A stretch of DNA of 64,000 bases from Veillonella rodentium (lineage in GTDB: Bacteria > Bacillota > Negativicutes > Veillonellales > Veillonellaceae). The position numbers and the translations under genes are program-made. Each line of letters begins with the position of its first letter. Position 1 is the stretch's first letter. Of the stretch, positions 1-10,261 are shown piece by piece. The stretch lies in contig NZ_LT906470.1 in NCBI RefSeq assembly GCF_900187285.1, positions 1,560,001-1,624,000 of the forward strand. The letters run 5' to 3'. The notes under the pieces are model-generated. The model made no database searches, was not told where the DNA came from, and worked only from the letters and a program-made list of their open reading frames with translations.

Positions 1-532
<532 letters not shown>

Positions 533-1016
533 CTTATTTTACGCCATAATTTGCGGCTAACTTCGTTGTGCTGCGTTCGGCTTGTCTTGCGTACATGAGT
601 ACGCGGCGACATCACCTCACTGGCACACCTCGTTATCCATCCAATTCTGACGAAAATCTATTCTTAGATTTCATTGACATGCATTAGATACATTGTCGTT
701 CATTTATAGCCGTACATTTTACATGTACGTCACCAATTAAGTCAGAGAATTATTTCCTATGTGCTCGGGTCAACCTACTTAGAAATTCTAAGAGATGACC
801 TTACAAATATATATTAATTCTTCTATGCAGTTTTCAAAGAACAAACAATTCATATATTTCGCGTCTATCGTCGTTGCATTCGCTTCACTTGTCCTGCGTA
901 ATTACCATTACGCGGCGACGTCGTTCATCTCATGCGCCCGGATAGCCATCGAAATCTATTAAATTGTAACTGACTTACCATTGAGTCAGTTTAGTATTTA
1001 ATAAATAAATACTAAA
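533..1016 (-). other. tRNA-Ala to 23S internal transcribed spacer
   Basis: About 480 nt of spacer between tRNA-Ala and 23S rRNA, with no protein gene. It contains an antiterminator-like boxA (828-840). It also holds two imperfect copies of a block of roughly 75-100 bp, at about 561-660 and 868-958. Each copy carries CTTGTC, a short perfect stem (589-604 and 896-913) and then GGCGAC, and ends in CGAAA(A)TCTA. The block probably folds in the pre-rRNA; its function is not known from the sequence. Confidence 0.7.
828..840 (-). promoter_or_regulatory. boxA-like antitermination site in the spacer
   Basis: On the minus strand this reads TCTTTGAAAACTG, the same 13 bases as the site at 3154-3166 in the 16S leader. 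An identical motif in both the leader and the 16S-23S spacer is the usual arrangement of NusB/S10-binding boxA elements in rRNA operons. The functional role is inferred from position and motif only. Confidence 0.65.
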
Positions 1017-1092
1017 TGGTGGAGACGAGGAGATTCGAACTCCTGACCCCCTGCTTGCAAGGCAGGTGCTCTCCCAACTGAGCTACGCCCCC
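1017..1092 (-). tRNA. tRNA-Ala (TGC)
   Basis: Complete 76-nt cloverleaf on the minus strand with encoded CCA. The acceptor GGGGGCG pairs with CGTCTCC using two G-U pairs. The anticodon loop is CTTGCAA (anticodon TGC), and the T arm carries GTTCGAATC. It lies between tRNA-Ile and 23S in the rRNA operon, as is common in Firmicutes. Confidence 0.98.
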
Positions 1093-1222
1093 ATGTTCGG
1101 TTACGCTTTAGTCTCGATAATCCATTCCGCAGAATCCGTTATCTTTTAAAAGTTTTACCATTATATTTAGCTCTTAGTGTCTGTACTTTACACAAAGTGT
1201 ATTTCAAGTTATATGAGCCAAC

Positions 1223-1299
<77 letters not shown>

Positions 1300-1447
1300 A
1301 TATCTGTAGAATTGAGAGTCTTTGCAGATCTCTCAAAACCAAACAATGATAAGTGGTAAGTACAGCTAGCGCTTATGCTACGTCTACTTACCCGCCAAAG
1401 TGTCGACCTAAGTGACATCCAGGCACTCGGCCCGGTGTATGTCTCCC

Positions 1448-3015
<1,568 letters not shown>

Positions 3016-3153
3016 TCTTGAAGCTATTTGAATAGCTCATTTGTTTTGTTGTCGCTACAATTAAGTAGCTTTGAATTATGGTTGGTTTTGACTGTGTCAA
3101 AACCCGCACTCTGGCATATGTTCAATCGTTTTGATTGATTACCTATCATTGTT

Positions 3154-3166
3154 CAGTTTTCAAAGA
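3154..3166 (-). promoter_or_regulatory. boxA-like antitermination site in the 16S leader
   Basis: On the minus strand this reads TCTTTGAAAACTG, identical to the spacer copy at 828-840. It sits in the transcribed leader between the predicted promoter and the 16S 5' end, where Nus-factor antitermination complexes load on rRNA operons. Confidence 0.65.
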
Positions 3167-3201
3167 TCTGTTCATCAGGTTCTCACCTAACGACTTGTAT
3201 A

Positions 3202-3230
3202 AGTATAGCAATCATTTTTTAAATCGTCAA
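3202..3230 (-). promoter_or_regulatory. rRNA operon promoter
   Basis: On the minus strand, -35 TTGACG (3225-3230) and -10 TATACT (3202-3207) are separated by exactly 17 bp. Transcription would start near 3195 and give a leader of about 180 nt before 16S. The promoter lies downstream of the tRNA terminator, so the rRNA genes and the upstream tRNA cluster are separate units. Confidence 0.8.
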
Positions 3231-3330
3231 CCTCTTTTTCATGAGATTCTCAATTTACATTTACCCATAAATTTTTCGCCATATTTATACTCACAATCAC
3301 AACCAAATCCTCTAGAAATAGAGATAGAAA

Positions 3331-3354
3331 ACTCACAAACCTAAGTTTGTGAGT
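3331..3354 (-). terminator. Terminator of the tRNA-His/Gln/Lys unit
   Basis: A perfect 10-bp inverted repeat (ACTCACAAAC with its complement) and a 4-nt loop, just after tRNA-Lys in the minus direction, followed by TTTTC and a pyrimidine-rich tail. It separates the tRNA unit from the rRNA promoter. Confidence 0.7.
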
Positions 3355-3360
3355 TTAATT

Positions 3361-3436
3361 TGGTGACTCACCCGCGACTCGAACGCGGGACACCCTGATT
3401 AAAAGTCAGGTGCTCTGCCAACTGAGCTAGTGAGTC
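3361..3436 (-). tRNA. tRNA-Lys (TTT)
   Basis: 76-nt cloverleaf on the minus strand, with the CCA encoded at 3361-3363. Acceptor GACTCAC pairs with GTGAGTC, and the anticodon loop CTTTTAA gives TTT. It is the last gene of the three-tRNA unit upstream of the rRNA operon. Confidence 0.97.
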
Positions 3437-3440
3437 ATGT

Positions 3441-3515
3441 TGGCAGGGGTGGCTGGGATCGAACCAGCGCATAACGGAGTCAAAGTCCGTTGCCTTACCA
3501 CTTGGCGACACCCCT
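3441..3515 (-). tRNA. tRNA-Gln (TTG)
   Basis: 75-nt cloverleaf on the minus strand with encoded CCA. Acceptor AGGGGTG pairs with CACCCCT, and the anticodon loop CTTTGAC gives TTG. It is the middle gene of the His-Gln-Lys unit. Confidence 0.97.
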
Positions 3516-3539
3516 ACATTGATTATGATGTGTAGGTTA

Positions 3540-3616
3540 TGGGGTGAGTAGTGGGGATCGAACCCACGCGTAACGGAGCCACAATCCGCCGTGTTAACCG
3601 CTTCACCATACCCACC
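3540..3616 (-). tRNA. tRNA-His (GTG)
   Basis: 77-nt cloverleaf on the minus strand. It includes the extra 5' G (position -1) opposite discriminator C73 that is diagnostic of tRNA-His. Acceptor GTGGGTA pairs with TACTCAC, the anticodon is GTG and CCA is encoded. It is the first gene of the three-tRNA unit. Confidence 0.97.
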
Positions 3617-3659
3617 ACCTTGTAGGTACCAAAGGCATGTTGCCTTTGTAACAAAGAGA

Positions 3660-3688
3660 ATTATATCGGTTTTAGAGAGTAGTGTCAA
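3660..3688 (-). promoter_or_regulatory. Consensus promoter of the tRNA-His/Gln/Lys unit
   Basis: On the minus strand, -35 TTGACA (3683-3688), a 17-bp spacer and -10 TATAAT (3660-3665): a perfect sigma-70/sigma-A consensus. A 7-bp inverted repeat AAAGGCA/TGCCTTT (3631-3647) lies in the short leader before tRNA-His and may be a processing hairpin. Confidence 0.88.
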
Positions 3689-3854
3689 CACCTTTTTTAT
3701 AACTTCCTCATATTTTCCGGGCGCACAAGAAATTGACCTTTTATACATAGAAAATCCCCCTTTATATGTTTCCGTCTCTTACTTTGAGAATTGTTTCATT
3801 TCAATGCTCAAAGACTCGAACAGATATATAAAAGAGGATTTAACTATTTATAGG

Positions 3855-4697
3855 TCATTGCTTCTTAGGCAAGTATGCTTTCACAAAATTAGGCAATGCA
3901 AAAGCCGCCTTTTGAATATCCTGATTATAATATTGAGTTTCAAAATTTTGTTCACGATTAGGCGTCCACGTTAAAGGGTCAAAGGTTTTAGATCCCAACG
4001 TAAAGCAGTGCATGCCCGCCGGATAAATCGGAATAAAGGCCGTGTAGAGTCGCGCAATCGGAAAATGGTTGTTAACATATCCGAACACTTTTTTCACCAA
4101 CGGTTGATGCAATATAGGTGATTCTGTCTGTTGCACAAATAAGCCGTCCTTTTTTAGCGCTTTCAGAGTATTCTTATAAAATTCTTCAGTAAACAAACCT
4201 TCCCCCGGACCGATCGGGTCAGAGCAGTCCACAATAATAATATCATAGTAATCTTCAGCTTCCGCCATGAATCCTATGCCGTCACCGATTTTCACCGTCA
4301 GCTTAGGGTTGTTCTCAATCATAGCCTTAGCGATGGTTGGCAAATATTGTTTTGCCAGTTCCACAACCTTGCCGTCGATTTCCACCATCGTTACTTCTTT
4401 CACACAGTCATGGCGCACGCATTCCCGTGCCACACCGCCATCACCGCCACCGATAATCAACACGCGTTCCGGATTAGGATGTAAAAACAAAGGCACGTGA
4501 CTCATCATTTCATGATAGATAAATTCTTCGCGCTCGGACGTTTGGAATACACCGTCCAACGCGAGCATCATCCCATATTCTTTGGACTTAAATACTTCGA
4601 TTTTCTGAAATTCAGACTCACCGGAATATACGACCTCTTCCGCCTCTGCACTGAGACGCAAATGAGGTGTCTGCTCCTCTGTAATCCATTGACTCAC
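3855..4697 (-). CDS. speE: Spermidine synthase (polyamine aminopropyltransferase)
   Basis: 280 residues, the usual length for SpeE. The enzyme transfers the aminopropyl group of decarboxylated S-adenosylmethionine to putrescine, giving spermidine and methylthioadenosine in the cytoplasm. Seen in the sequence: the nucleotide-binding glycine motif GGGDGGVARE around residue 85, and the catalytic/substrate segment DCSDPIGPGEGLF around residue 157. The start is a GTG at 4697 preceded by GGGAGGT at a good distance. It stands alone, upstream (in coordinates) of the tRNA promoter, and no speD or speA is in the window. Confidence is high from family motifs and full length. Confidence 0.95.
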   Translation of the reverse strand: MSQWITEEQTPHLRLSAEAEEVVYSGESEFQKIEVFKSKEYGMMLALDGVFQTSEREEFIYHEMMSHVPLFLHPNPERVLIIGGGDGGVARECVRHDCVKEVTMVEIDGKVVELAKQYLPTIAKAMIENNPKLTVKIGDGIGFMAEAEDYYDIIIVDCSDPIGPGEGLFTEEFYKNTLKALKKDGLFVQQTESPILHQPLVKKVFGYVNNHFPIARLYTAFIPIYPAGMHCFTLGSKTFDPLTWTPNREQNFETQYYNQDIQKAAFALPNFVKAYLPKKQ

Positions 4698-4809
4698 GAT
4701 AAATACCTCCCATTGCTTACGAGCTACTGTTAAAAGCCCCTGTAACTATAAAAATTACTGTAATTACATAATTGTGAACTTAACTATATCAACTCGACTA
4801 ATTAATAAT

Positions 4810-4839
4810 ATACGCATCGCAGAAAACTGCGATGCGTAT
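4810..4839 (-). terminator. Hairpin terminator downstream of the C39-like gene
   Basis: A perfect 12-bp stem (tacgcatcgcag with its complement) around an AAAA loop, located 32 bp after the stop of the gene at 4871. On the minus strand the tail is AT-rich rather than a clean T run, so termination is probable but the hairpin could also act in mRNA stability. Confidence 0.5.
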
Positions 4840-4870
4840 AGATACAATATCGGCAACCTTATACGCCTTA

Positions 4871-5500
4871 TTATTCCTTGCGACTGATATAGCAGAAGCC
4901 ACCGCCTAAAATGGTATCTTTCATCCAATTCGCTAATGAAAAGTCACGAATTTCACCTTCGTCAAAGATGCCGCAACGAATATCATCACCAGCGTTAAAA
5001 ATCTTATAAATAGGAACCCAATGCCATGTATAAAGGGCTCGTTCCTTACCTTTATGACGATTCAAAAATGCTACAGGCACATCTTGCGCCAATGCATCGC
5101 GGATAAATTTGGCTGCCGCTTCCACCTCTACACGAGAGGCACAGAACGGAGAAACAGTGAGCATATGCACTTCATAAGGTAAACTTTCATCACCTAAAAG
5201 GCGATTCAAGCCACGTTCCATCCATTGCGTTTTATATAAACCGCCACCAAAACGCGGTTTAACATAATTCCACACCAGATTCATGCGTTCTAATGCAAGG
5301 GCCTGATCAGATGTAGTCGCAACATCGAGCAACCCATCACGAAACTGTGAATAGCTCAACACTTGTGTAGCCGTCGTCGGACCGCAACCGGCCAAACGTT
5401 GCCACTCATCCTTAAACCATTCCTGATCATAACCATGTGAAATCTTACCGTTCACATCGATATATAACCACTCGGGATGTTTAATCGATACATCAGTCAT
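4871..5500 (-). CDS. Uncharacterised protein, possible C39-like cysteine peptidase fold
   Basis: 209 residues from the ATG at 5500, which follows the cyclophilin stop by 4 bp and has AAGG about 9 nt upstream. A TTG five codons further upstream is a less likely start. No family is recognised with confidence. An early GCGPTTATQ segment resembles the Cys-containing motif of C39-like and papain-fold peptidases. A late TWHWVPIY segment could supply the histidine and FDEGE an acidic residue. There is no signal peptide or membrane segment, so it is probably cytoplasmic. It is the last gene of a tightly packed operon with glyoxalase, tcdA and cyclophilin. The peptidase idea is inference from one motif and residue order only. 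Confidence 0.75.
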   Translation of the reverse strand: MTDVSIKHPEWLYIDVNGKISHGYDQEWFKDEWQRLAGCGPTTATQVLSYSQFRDGLLDVATTSDQALALERMNLVWNYVKPRFGGGLYKTQWMERGLNRLLGDESLPYEVHMLTVSPFCASRVEVEAAAKFIRDALAQDVPVAFLNRHKGKERALYTWHWVPIYKIFNAGDDIRCGIFDEGEIRDFSLANWMKDTILGGGFCYISRKE

Positions 5501-5504
5501 CTTA

Positions 5505-5939
5505 CTAGCCTTCAATTACTTCTACGGATTCCATAATATCTCCTTGATGGATACCGTCTACAACATCCATGCCTTCAATCACTTTACCGAATACAGTGTG
5601 CACGCCATCTAAATGAGGTTGCGGTTCATATACGATAAAGAACTGACTGCCGCCCGTATTAGGGCCGCGATGCGCCATGGACAAAGCGCCTCTTTCGTGT
5701 TTATGAGGATTACCGATCAGTTCGTCTTTAATTGTATAGCCGGGACCTCCTGTACCGTTTCCCATAGGACAGCCGCCTTGTGCAACAAATCCGGGAATAA
5801 CACGGTGGAATGTAAGGCCGTTGTAAAAGCCCTGCTTAATCAGCTCAACAAAATTTTCCACCGTACCGGGTGCTTCCTTATCAAATAATTCAATTACAAT
5901 ATCGCCGCCATTAGCCATATGAATTTTTGCTTGTTTCAT
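5505..5939 (-). CDS. ppiB: Cyclophilin-type peptidyl-prolyl cis-trans isomerase
   Basis: 144 residues, a single-domain cytoplasmic cyclophilin that interconverts cis and trans proline bonds during folding. Family motifs visible are [13 protein letters not shown] around residue 44 (catalytic Arg in FHR), NTGGSQFFI around 94 and [12 protein letters not shown] around 108. There is no signal peptide. Its start overlaps the tcdA stop by 4 bp (ATGA type) and its 3' end carries the ribosome-binding site of the next gene, so it belongs to the 7017-4871 operon. The family is certain; the choice of symbol is by convention. Confidence 0.93.
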   Translation of the reverse strand: MKQAKIHMANGGDIVIELFDKEAPGTVENFVELIKQGFYNGLTFHRVIPGFVAQGGCPMGNGTGGPGYTIKDELIGNPHKHERGALSMAHRGPNTGGSQFFIVYEPQPHLDGVHTVFGKVIEGMDVVDGIHQGDIMESVEVIEG

Positions 5940-6643
5940 TGTTCATGTACCTCCAAAATCGTACGCAACACATGGGCTGCTAATATAAAACCCGCCACAG
6001 GCGGCACAAAGCTGCATGTGCCGGGGCTCGTTTCATCACCTCGAAACTGCGGCTTCGTCGGTTTTTCTGTAGAAAATAAAACTAACTGTTTTTTTATGCC
6101 TCGTTTTTTTAATTCTCGCCGCATAACGCGCGCCAACGGACACGTATGGGATTTAGAAATATCGGCAATCATCAGTTTTTCAGGATAAAAACGGTTTCCC
6201 CCGCCCATGCAGGAAATAACGGGGATACTTTCACGTTGACACACCTCGATAATATTGATCTTTGCCGTCACCATATCAATGGCATCGATAACATAATCGA
6301 CATGCAAACTTTCAATAAAACCGGGATATGATTCCTCCGTATACATTATAGCGTGTATTTCAACGACTGCATCAGGATTAATGGAAAGGGCGCGCTCCTT
6401 AGCGACCTCCACCTTGCGTCGTCCTATGGATTCATAGGTTGTAATCATCTGACGATTTAAATTGCTGGGTGCAACCGAATCCCCATCGATTAAAACTATG
6501 CGACCCACACCGGCACGAACAAGTGCCTCTAAGGCACCGCCTCCGACACCGCCCACCCCAAACAGAGCGACAGATGTATCTTTCAAAGTATCGATTTTAT
6601 CCGGTCCCACTAACCATTCGAGCCGTGTCAGCAAATGTTCCAT
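5936..6643 (-). CDS. tcdA: tRNA threonylcarbamoyladenosine dehydratase
   Basis: 235 residues of the ThiF/E1-like superfamily. TcdA uses ATP to dehydrate t6A37 of tRNA to the cyclic form ct6A. Seen: the N-terminal nucleotide-binding glycine motif [13 protein letters not shown] at about residues 29-41, the [15 protein letters not shown] segment that follows, and [13 protein letters not shown] near 145. Length and motif order match TcdA (CsdL/YgdL) rather than MoeB, which is adjacent to molybdopterin genes. It overlaps the glyoxalase stop by 1 bp and the cyclophilin start by 4 bp, so the three are translationally coupled. Confidence 0.9.
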   Translation of the reverse strand: MEHLLTRLEWLVGPDKIDTLKDTSVALFGVGGVGGGALEALVRAGVGRIVLIDGDSVAPSNLNRQMITTYESIGRRKVEVAKERALSINPDAVVEIHAIMYTEESYPGFIESLHVDYVIDAIDMVTAKINIIEVCQRESIPVISCMGGGNRFYPEKLMIADISKSHTCPLARVMRRELKKRGIKKQLVLFSTEKPTKPQFRGDETSPGTCSFVPPVAGFILAAHVLRTILEVHEQ

Positions 6644-7017
6644 TAATATTTACCTGACGGAATAATCTCCGTCCAGTACCCATCAGGATCCGCAATAAAA
6701 TAAATACCCATATCCGTATTTTCATAAGCTACGACATCCATTTCTTTGTGTTTTTTGAGTGCCGCCTCATAGTCATCCACATAGAATGCCAAATGGAATT
6801 CATTATCCCCTAAATTATAAGGGCGATCCCAATCGCGCAACCATGTGAGTTCAAGCTCATGTGCCGTATAAGGGCTCTTCAAATACACTAGGGTAAAAGC
6901 ACCGCTTGGATCCTCCAGTCTACGGGACTCCTCCAATAACAAGGCTTCTTTATAAAAGGCAAGACTCTTGTCTAAATCCTTCACATTGATATTATTATGA
7001 GCAAAAGAAAACTTCAT
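6643..7017 (-). CDS. gloA: Glyoxalase I-like protein (lactoylglutathione lyase family)
   Basis: 124 residues, one VOC-superfamily domain of two beta-alpha-beta-beta-beta modules. The expected metal ligands are visible: His in AHNNINV at residue 7, Glu in HELELTW around 56, His in FHLAFYV around 74, and Glu in WTEIIP around 118. The family isomerises the hemithioacetal of methylglyoxal, with glutathione or another thiol. It is the first gene of the operon with tcdA, ppiB and the C39-like protein. The metal set supports glyoxalase I, but related VOC lyases cannot be excluded. Confidence 0.85.
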   Translation of the reverse strand: MKFSFAHNNINVKDLDKSLAFYKEALLLEESRRLEDPSGAFTLVYLKSPYTAHELELTWLRDWDRPYNLGDNEFHLAFYVDDYEAALKKHKEMDVVAYENTDMGIYFIADPDGYWTEIIPSGKY

Positions 7018-7177
7018 AGAAACTCCTTTATAAATACAGTATGTTTTTGTAGGAATTATCCTCCTATAATAGTATCACATTTGGCAATTCCATACCATAT
7101 ATTGTAATAATCATGGTATCTGTCGTATTCCACAACGGATATAACCGTTTTCACAACAGATGAATATAATGATCCAT

Positions 7178-10100
7178 CTAATTAATAACGAACCGCGCCG
7201 TACTGCCGTCATCGCCGCGAGTCACTTCAAGATGTGCCGGTATACGGGATTTCAACTCAGGCACATGAGAGATAATGCCGATGAGGCGTCCCGACGATTG
7301 CAGTTGCACCAATGTTTCCATCGCCAGTTCCAACGTATCCGGATCCAAAGTGCCAAACCCTTCATCGATAAAAATCGTATCCATATGGATTCCGCCTGCA
7401 TAGCTTTGAATAACATCCGCCAAGCCTAAGGCCAGTGCCATAGATGCGAGAAAGGTTTCTCCACCGGATAATGTATTCACCGGCCTAGACTGCCCTGTGA
7501 AAGTATCCATCACGGCTAAATCAAGACCCTGCTTACCTCGTCCGCCTCCGGTATAGTCGGACCGCTCTAAGGAATAACGGCTGCGACTCATTCTCTGCAA
7601 TCGTAAATTCGCCGCATATACCACTTCATCCAAGATAGCACCTAACACATAGCGTTCAAAGGTAACATTTTTAAAGCCTTGTTCCCCTCCATTCGCCAAA
7701 TCATTAAGACGTCCGAGAAATTCCACTTCATCACGAGCCTCACCCATAGCCGCATCAAGGGCTTCCAATTTCCCGAGTGCATCCTCTATTTGTTTTGATT
7801 CCTTGTCCCATGTGGCAAGAGCACCTACTATATCATCACGGGATTGTACCGCGGCTTCGTACATTTCATCGGATGCCGTATCTTCAGGCTTTACTGTTGA
7901 ATCTGCTCTCTTCTGTGCCGATTCATATACGGCTTGGGCCTTCTGATAATCAGCATCTAATATTTTTAACTTCTCACGATACGTATCGCATTGTTCATAG
8001 TCCGCTAGTTGCTCTTCGAATTCAGACTCTACCAAGTCTATCGCCGCAAGAGACTGTTCATACACTTTACGAACAGTTGCTAGAGATTCTGCCTCCTGTC
8101 TAACCTGAGACGTCAACGTATCGACACGACCTGCATCACCGCTAACCGTTTGTCGTGCGCTTTCCAGTCGCGTTTGAGCCTTCGTAACATCCTCATCGTA
8201 TATACTTAACTCCGCCTTCAAGTTCGTCAGCTTCGTCCGCCAAGTATCGGCATCATCTATACGCAAATTAGCCGATAGCGTATCCGCCTTCGCCTGAACC
8301 GTTCCGATTTTCACATCTAATCGGTGAGCCTCTGATGCAACAGTATCCTTAGCCTTTTCTAAATCAGAAACCTCCTTCTCCACAGCAGCAAGTTCGTCTT
8401 CTTTGTGGCGAAGTGTATCTTGCAGTACTTCAGTATCCGTACGCAGTGTTTCCAATCGAATCATATCAGCTTGCAAACTTGTATAGATATCATCGAAAGT
8501 ATCAGCAGACAATCCGTCGCTCAGAGAGGCGATCTCAGCCTGCTGTTTATCAAGAGTTACTTCAGTTTCAGCTATTCTCTGCGCCAGAGACTCTTTCGCG
8601 CCCTGCTCCTTCGCCAACTTTTCTACCAAATCTTGATATAACTTGCGAACCGCGTCCACTTCTTTCTTCGTAGGGTATAACTCCGGCTTCTTCGCCAGCG
8701 CAGGATGTTCCAACGAACCGCACACAGGGCACGGTGCGTCATCTTTTACAAGGTCGGTCAGTTCATAGGCGCGCCCCTCCTGTAACAGATGTTCCAAGCG
8801 CTCCAACTGTACTTTGGCGGAATGCACCTCATTATCTAATTTAGACAGGCTCTCAACTTTACTGGCCATAGCGTGTGAAAGTGTCTGCCAATCAGCCTGT
8901 ACTGTTTTGAAAGTATCCAGTACAGACAGTTTATCCTTTACGGTATAAATCTGATCAGTTTCTTTTATATTTAAACTTATCTTATCCCGCAAAGTCTGTA
9001 TCTCATATTGCAGATTTTGAACTTGCTCACGACCTGCTGAGGCGGCTTTCTCAGCTTGTACCACATCATATTCGGCGCGTTTTTTTATTAAACAATCGAG
9101 TTCCTTTTGAGTCGACTCTAATTCTATCAAGCTTTCAGCCTGCTGTTCCCAGTATGTCAACGTTACCCGATTTTCCTGCATCGCATCCGACTGTGCCTGT
9201 AATACCTCATAATCTTTACGACATTCAGCCTCAGTAGCTTGAGCTGTAGCCAGTAACTGCTGTGTCTCCGCCAAGGTCTTCTCTAACGTATGTAAGTTGT
9301 CCCCCTTGCTTTTATTTTCTTTATATAATTCATATACAGGTGTTAAGGCCGTCAAGAACTGTACTTGCTGAGCCAGTTTACGTCGCTCCGGTTCTTTCCC
9401 TTTCACCTTATCTAAAGCGGTTTGTGCATCAAGCAAAGACTGTTTCACCTGATTATATAAAGCCCATCTGTTACGCAACGCATCATAGTCCGCAACAATG
9501 CGCACCGCCTCATCACGTTGTGTCTCAAGTATATCGCGTCGCGGTACGCGGGACGCCAATAATTGCCGTACATGCTCTATCGTCAATATCGGCGTATCTT
9601 CCTCGTGGGGAATCGATTGCAATACAATCTGCTGTTTAGTCAGATTTTCCTCGATTCCCTGTTTGGACGATTCGTACGCCTCCTTTAAAGCATCTTGTAA
9701 TCTTCGGTACAACTCGGTTCTAAACAGCGTGTGCAATATTTCTTCACGTTCACCGGTAGATGCGACAAGTAATTTTCGAAATTCCCCTTGCGGTAAAAGA
9801 ACGACCTGTAAAAATTGGTCCTTTCGAAATCCGATGATACTTTGAACGGATTCACGTACAGCTGCCGCCGATGTGGCGATCACCTGCCATTCACCGTCCT
9901 TCATGGCATACACGGTCGCACTGGCATTCTGTTCGCGCATACCGGTGCCGCGTTTCTTTGCCACCAACTGCTTCGGTAATCGCTCTATGCGATATTTTTT
10001 TGCTCCAATGGCAAAGGTGAATTCAACGCATGTCATCGTATGAGGTTCCGCAAAATCGCTACGTATGGCATCCGTCTTACGCACTTCTCCGCTAGGCTCG

Positions 10101-10261
10101 CCATATAACGCATATACGATGGCATCCAGAATAGATGTTTTTCCAGCCCCTGTAGGACCGGAAATAAGAAACATCGAATGACCTTCCAGTGCATTAAAAT
10201 CCAATGATATCGTATCGCGATACGGACCGAAGGCCTGCATAGTCAATGATATAGGTTTCAT
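7178..10261 (-). CDS. sbcC: Exonuclease SbcC, ATPase subunit of SbcCD
   Basis: 1027 residues with the Rad50/SMC layout. The N-terminal Walker A is GPTGAGKTS (about residue 35). Long coiled coils flank a zinc-hook CPVC near residue 512. The C-terminal half carries the ABC signature LSGGETFLA and Walker B TIFIDEGFGTLD. SbcC dimerises through the hook and powers the SbcD nuclease, which opens DNA hairpins, processes double-strand ends and cleaves palindromes. The start codon immediately follows the sbcD stop, so the two subunits are co-translated. The gene is full length. Confidence 0.95.
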   Translation of the reverse strand: MKPISLTMQAFGPYRDTISLDFNALEGHSMFLISGPTGAGKTSILDAIVYALYGEPSGEVRKTDAIRSDFAEPHTMTCVEFTFAIGAKKYRIERLPKQLVAKKRGTGMREQNASATVYAMKDGEWQVIATSAAAVRESVQSIIGFRKDQFLQVVLLPQGEFRKLLVASTGEREEILHTLFRTELYRRLQDALKEAYESSKQGIEENLTKQQIVLQSIPHEEDTPILTIEHVRQLLASRVPRRDILETQRDEAVRIVADYDALRNRWALYNQVKQSLLDAQTALDKVKGKEPERRKLAQQVQFLTALTPVYELYKENKSKGDNLHTLEKTLAETQQLLATAQATEAECRKDYEVLQAQSDAMQENRVTLTYWEQQAESLIELESTQKELDCLIKKRAEYDVVQAEKAASAGREQVQNLQYEIQTLRDKISLNIKETDQIYTVKDKLSVLDTFKTVQADWQTLSHAMASKVESLSKLDNEVHSAKVQLERLEHLLQEGRAYELTDLVKDDAPCPVCGSLEHPALAKKPELYPTKKEVDAVRKLYQDLVEKLAKEQGAKESLAQRIAETEVTLDKQQAEIASLSDGLSADTFDDIYTSLQADMIRLETLRTDTEVLQDTLRHKEDELAAVEKEVSDLEKAKDTVASEAHRLDVKIGTVQAKADTLSANLRIDDADTWRTKLTNLKAELSIYDEDVTKAQTRLESARQTVSGDAGRVDTLTSQVRQEAESLATVRKVYEQSLAAIDLVESEFEEQLADYEQCDTYREKLKILDADYQKAQAVYESAQKRADSTVKPEDTASDEMYEAAVQSRDDIVGALATWDKESKQIEDALGKLEALDAAMGEARDEVEFLGRLNDLANGGEQGFKNVTFERYVLGAILDEVVYAANLRLQRMSRSRYSLERSDYTGGGRGKQGLDLAVMDTFTGQSRPVNTLSGGETFLASMALALGLADVIQSYAGGIHMDTIFIDEGFGTLDPDTLELAMETLVQLQSSGRLIGIISHVPELKSRIPAHLEVTRGDDGSTARFVIN

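Larger units (their letters stand above)
3016..3330 (-). other. 16S leader and promoter region
   Basis: No protein gene. The stretch holds the ribosomal promoter (3202-3230), a leader of roughly 180 nt with a boxA-like site (3154-3166), and the spacer separating it from the tRNA terminator at 3331-3354. The remainder shows no further recognisable feature. Confidence 0.7.

Noticed and set aside
3331-3354. Attachment site for an integrated element near the tRNA genes
   Set aside because: The repeat is an inverted, not direct, repeat and no integrase or island is next to the tRNAs; it behaves as a terminator.
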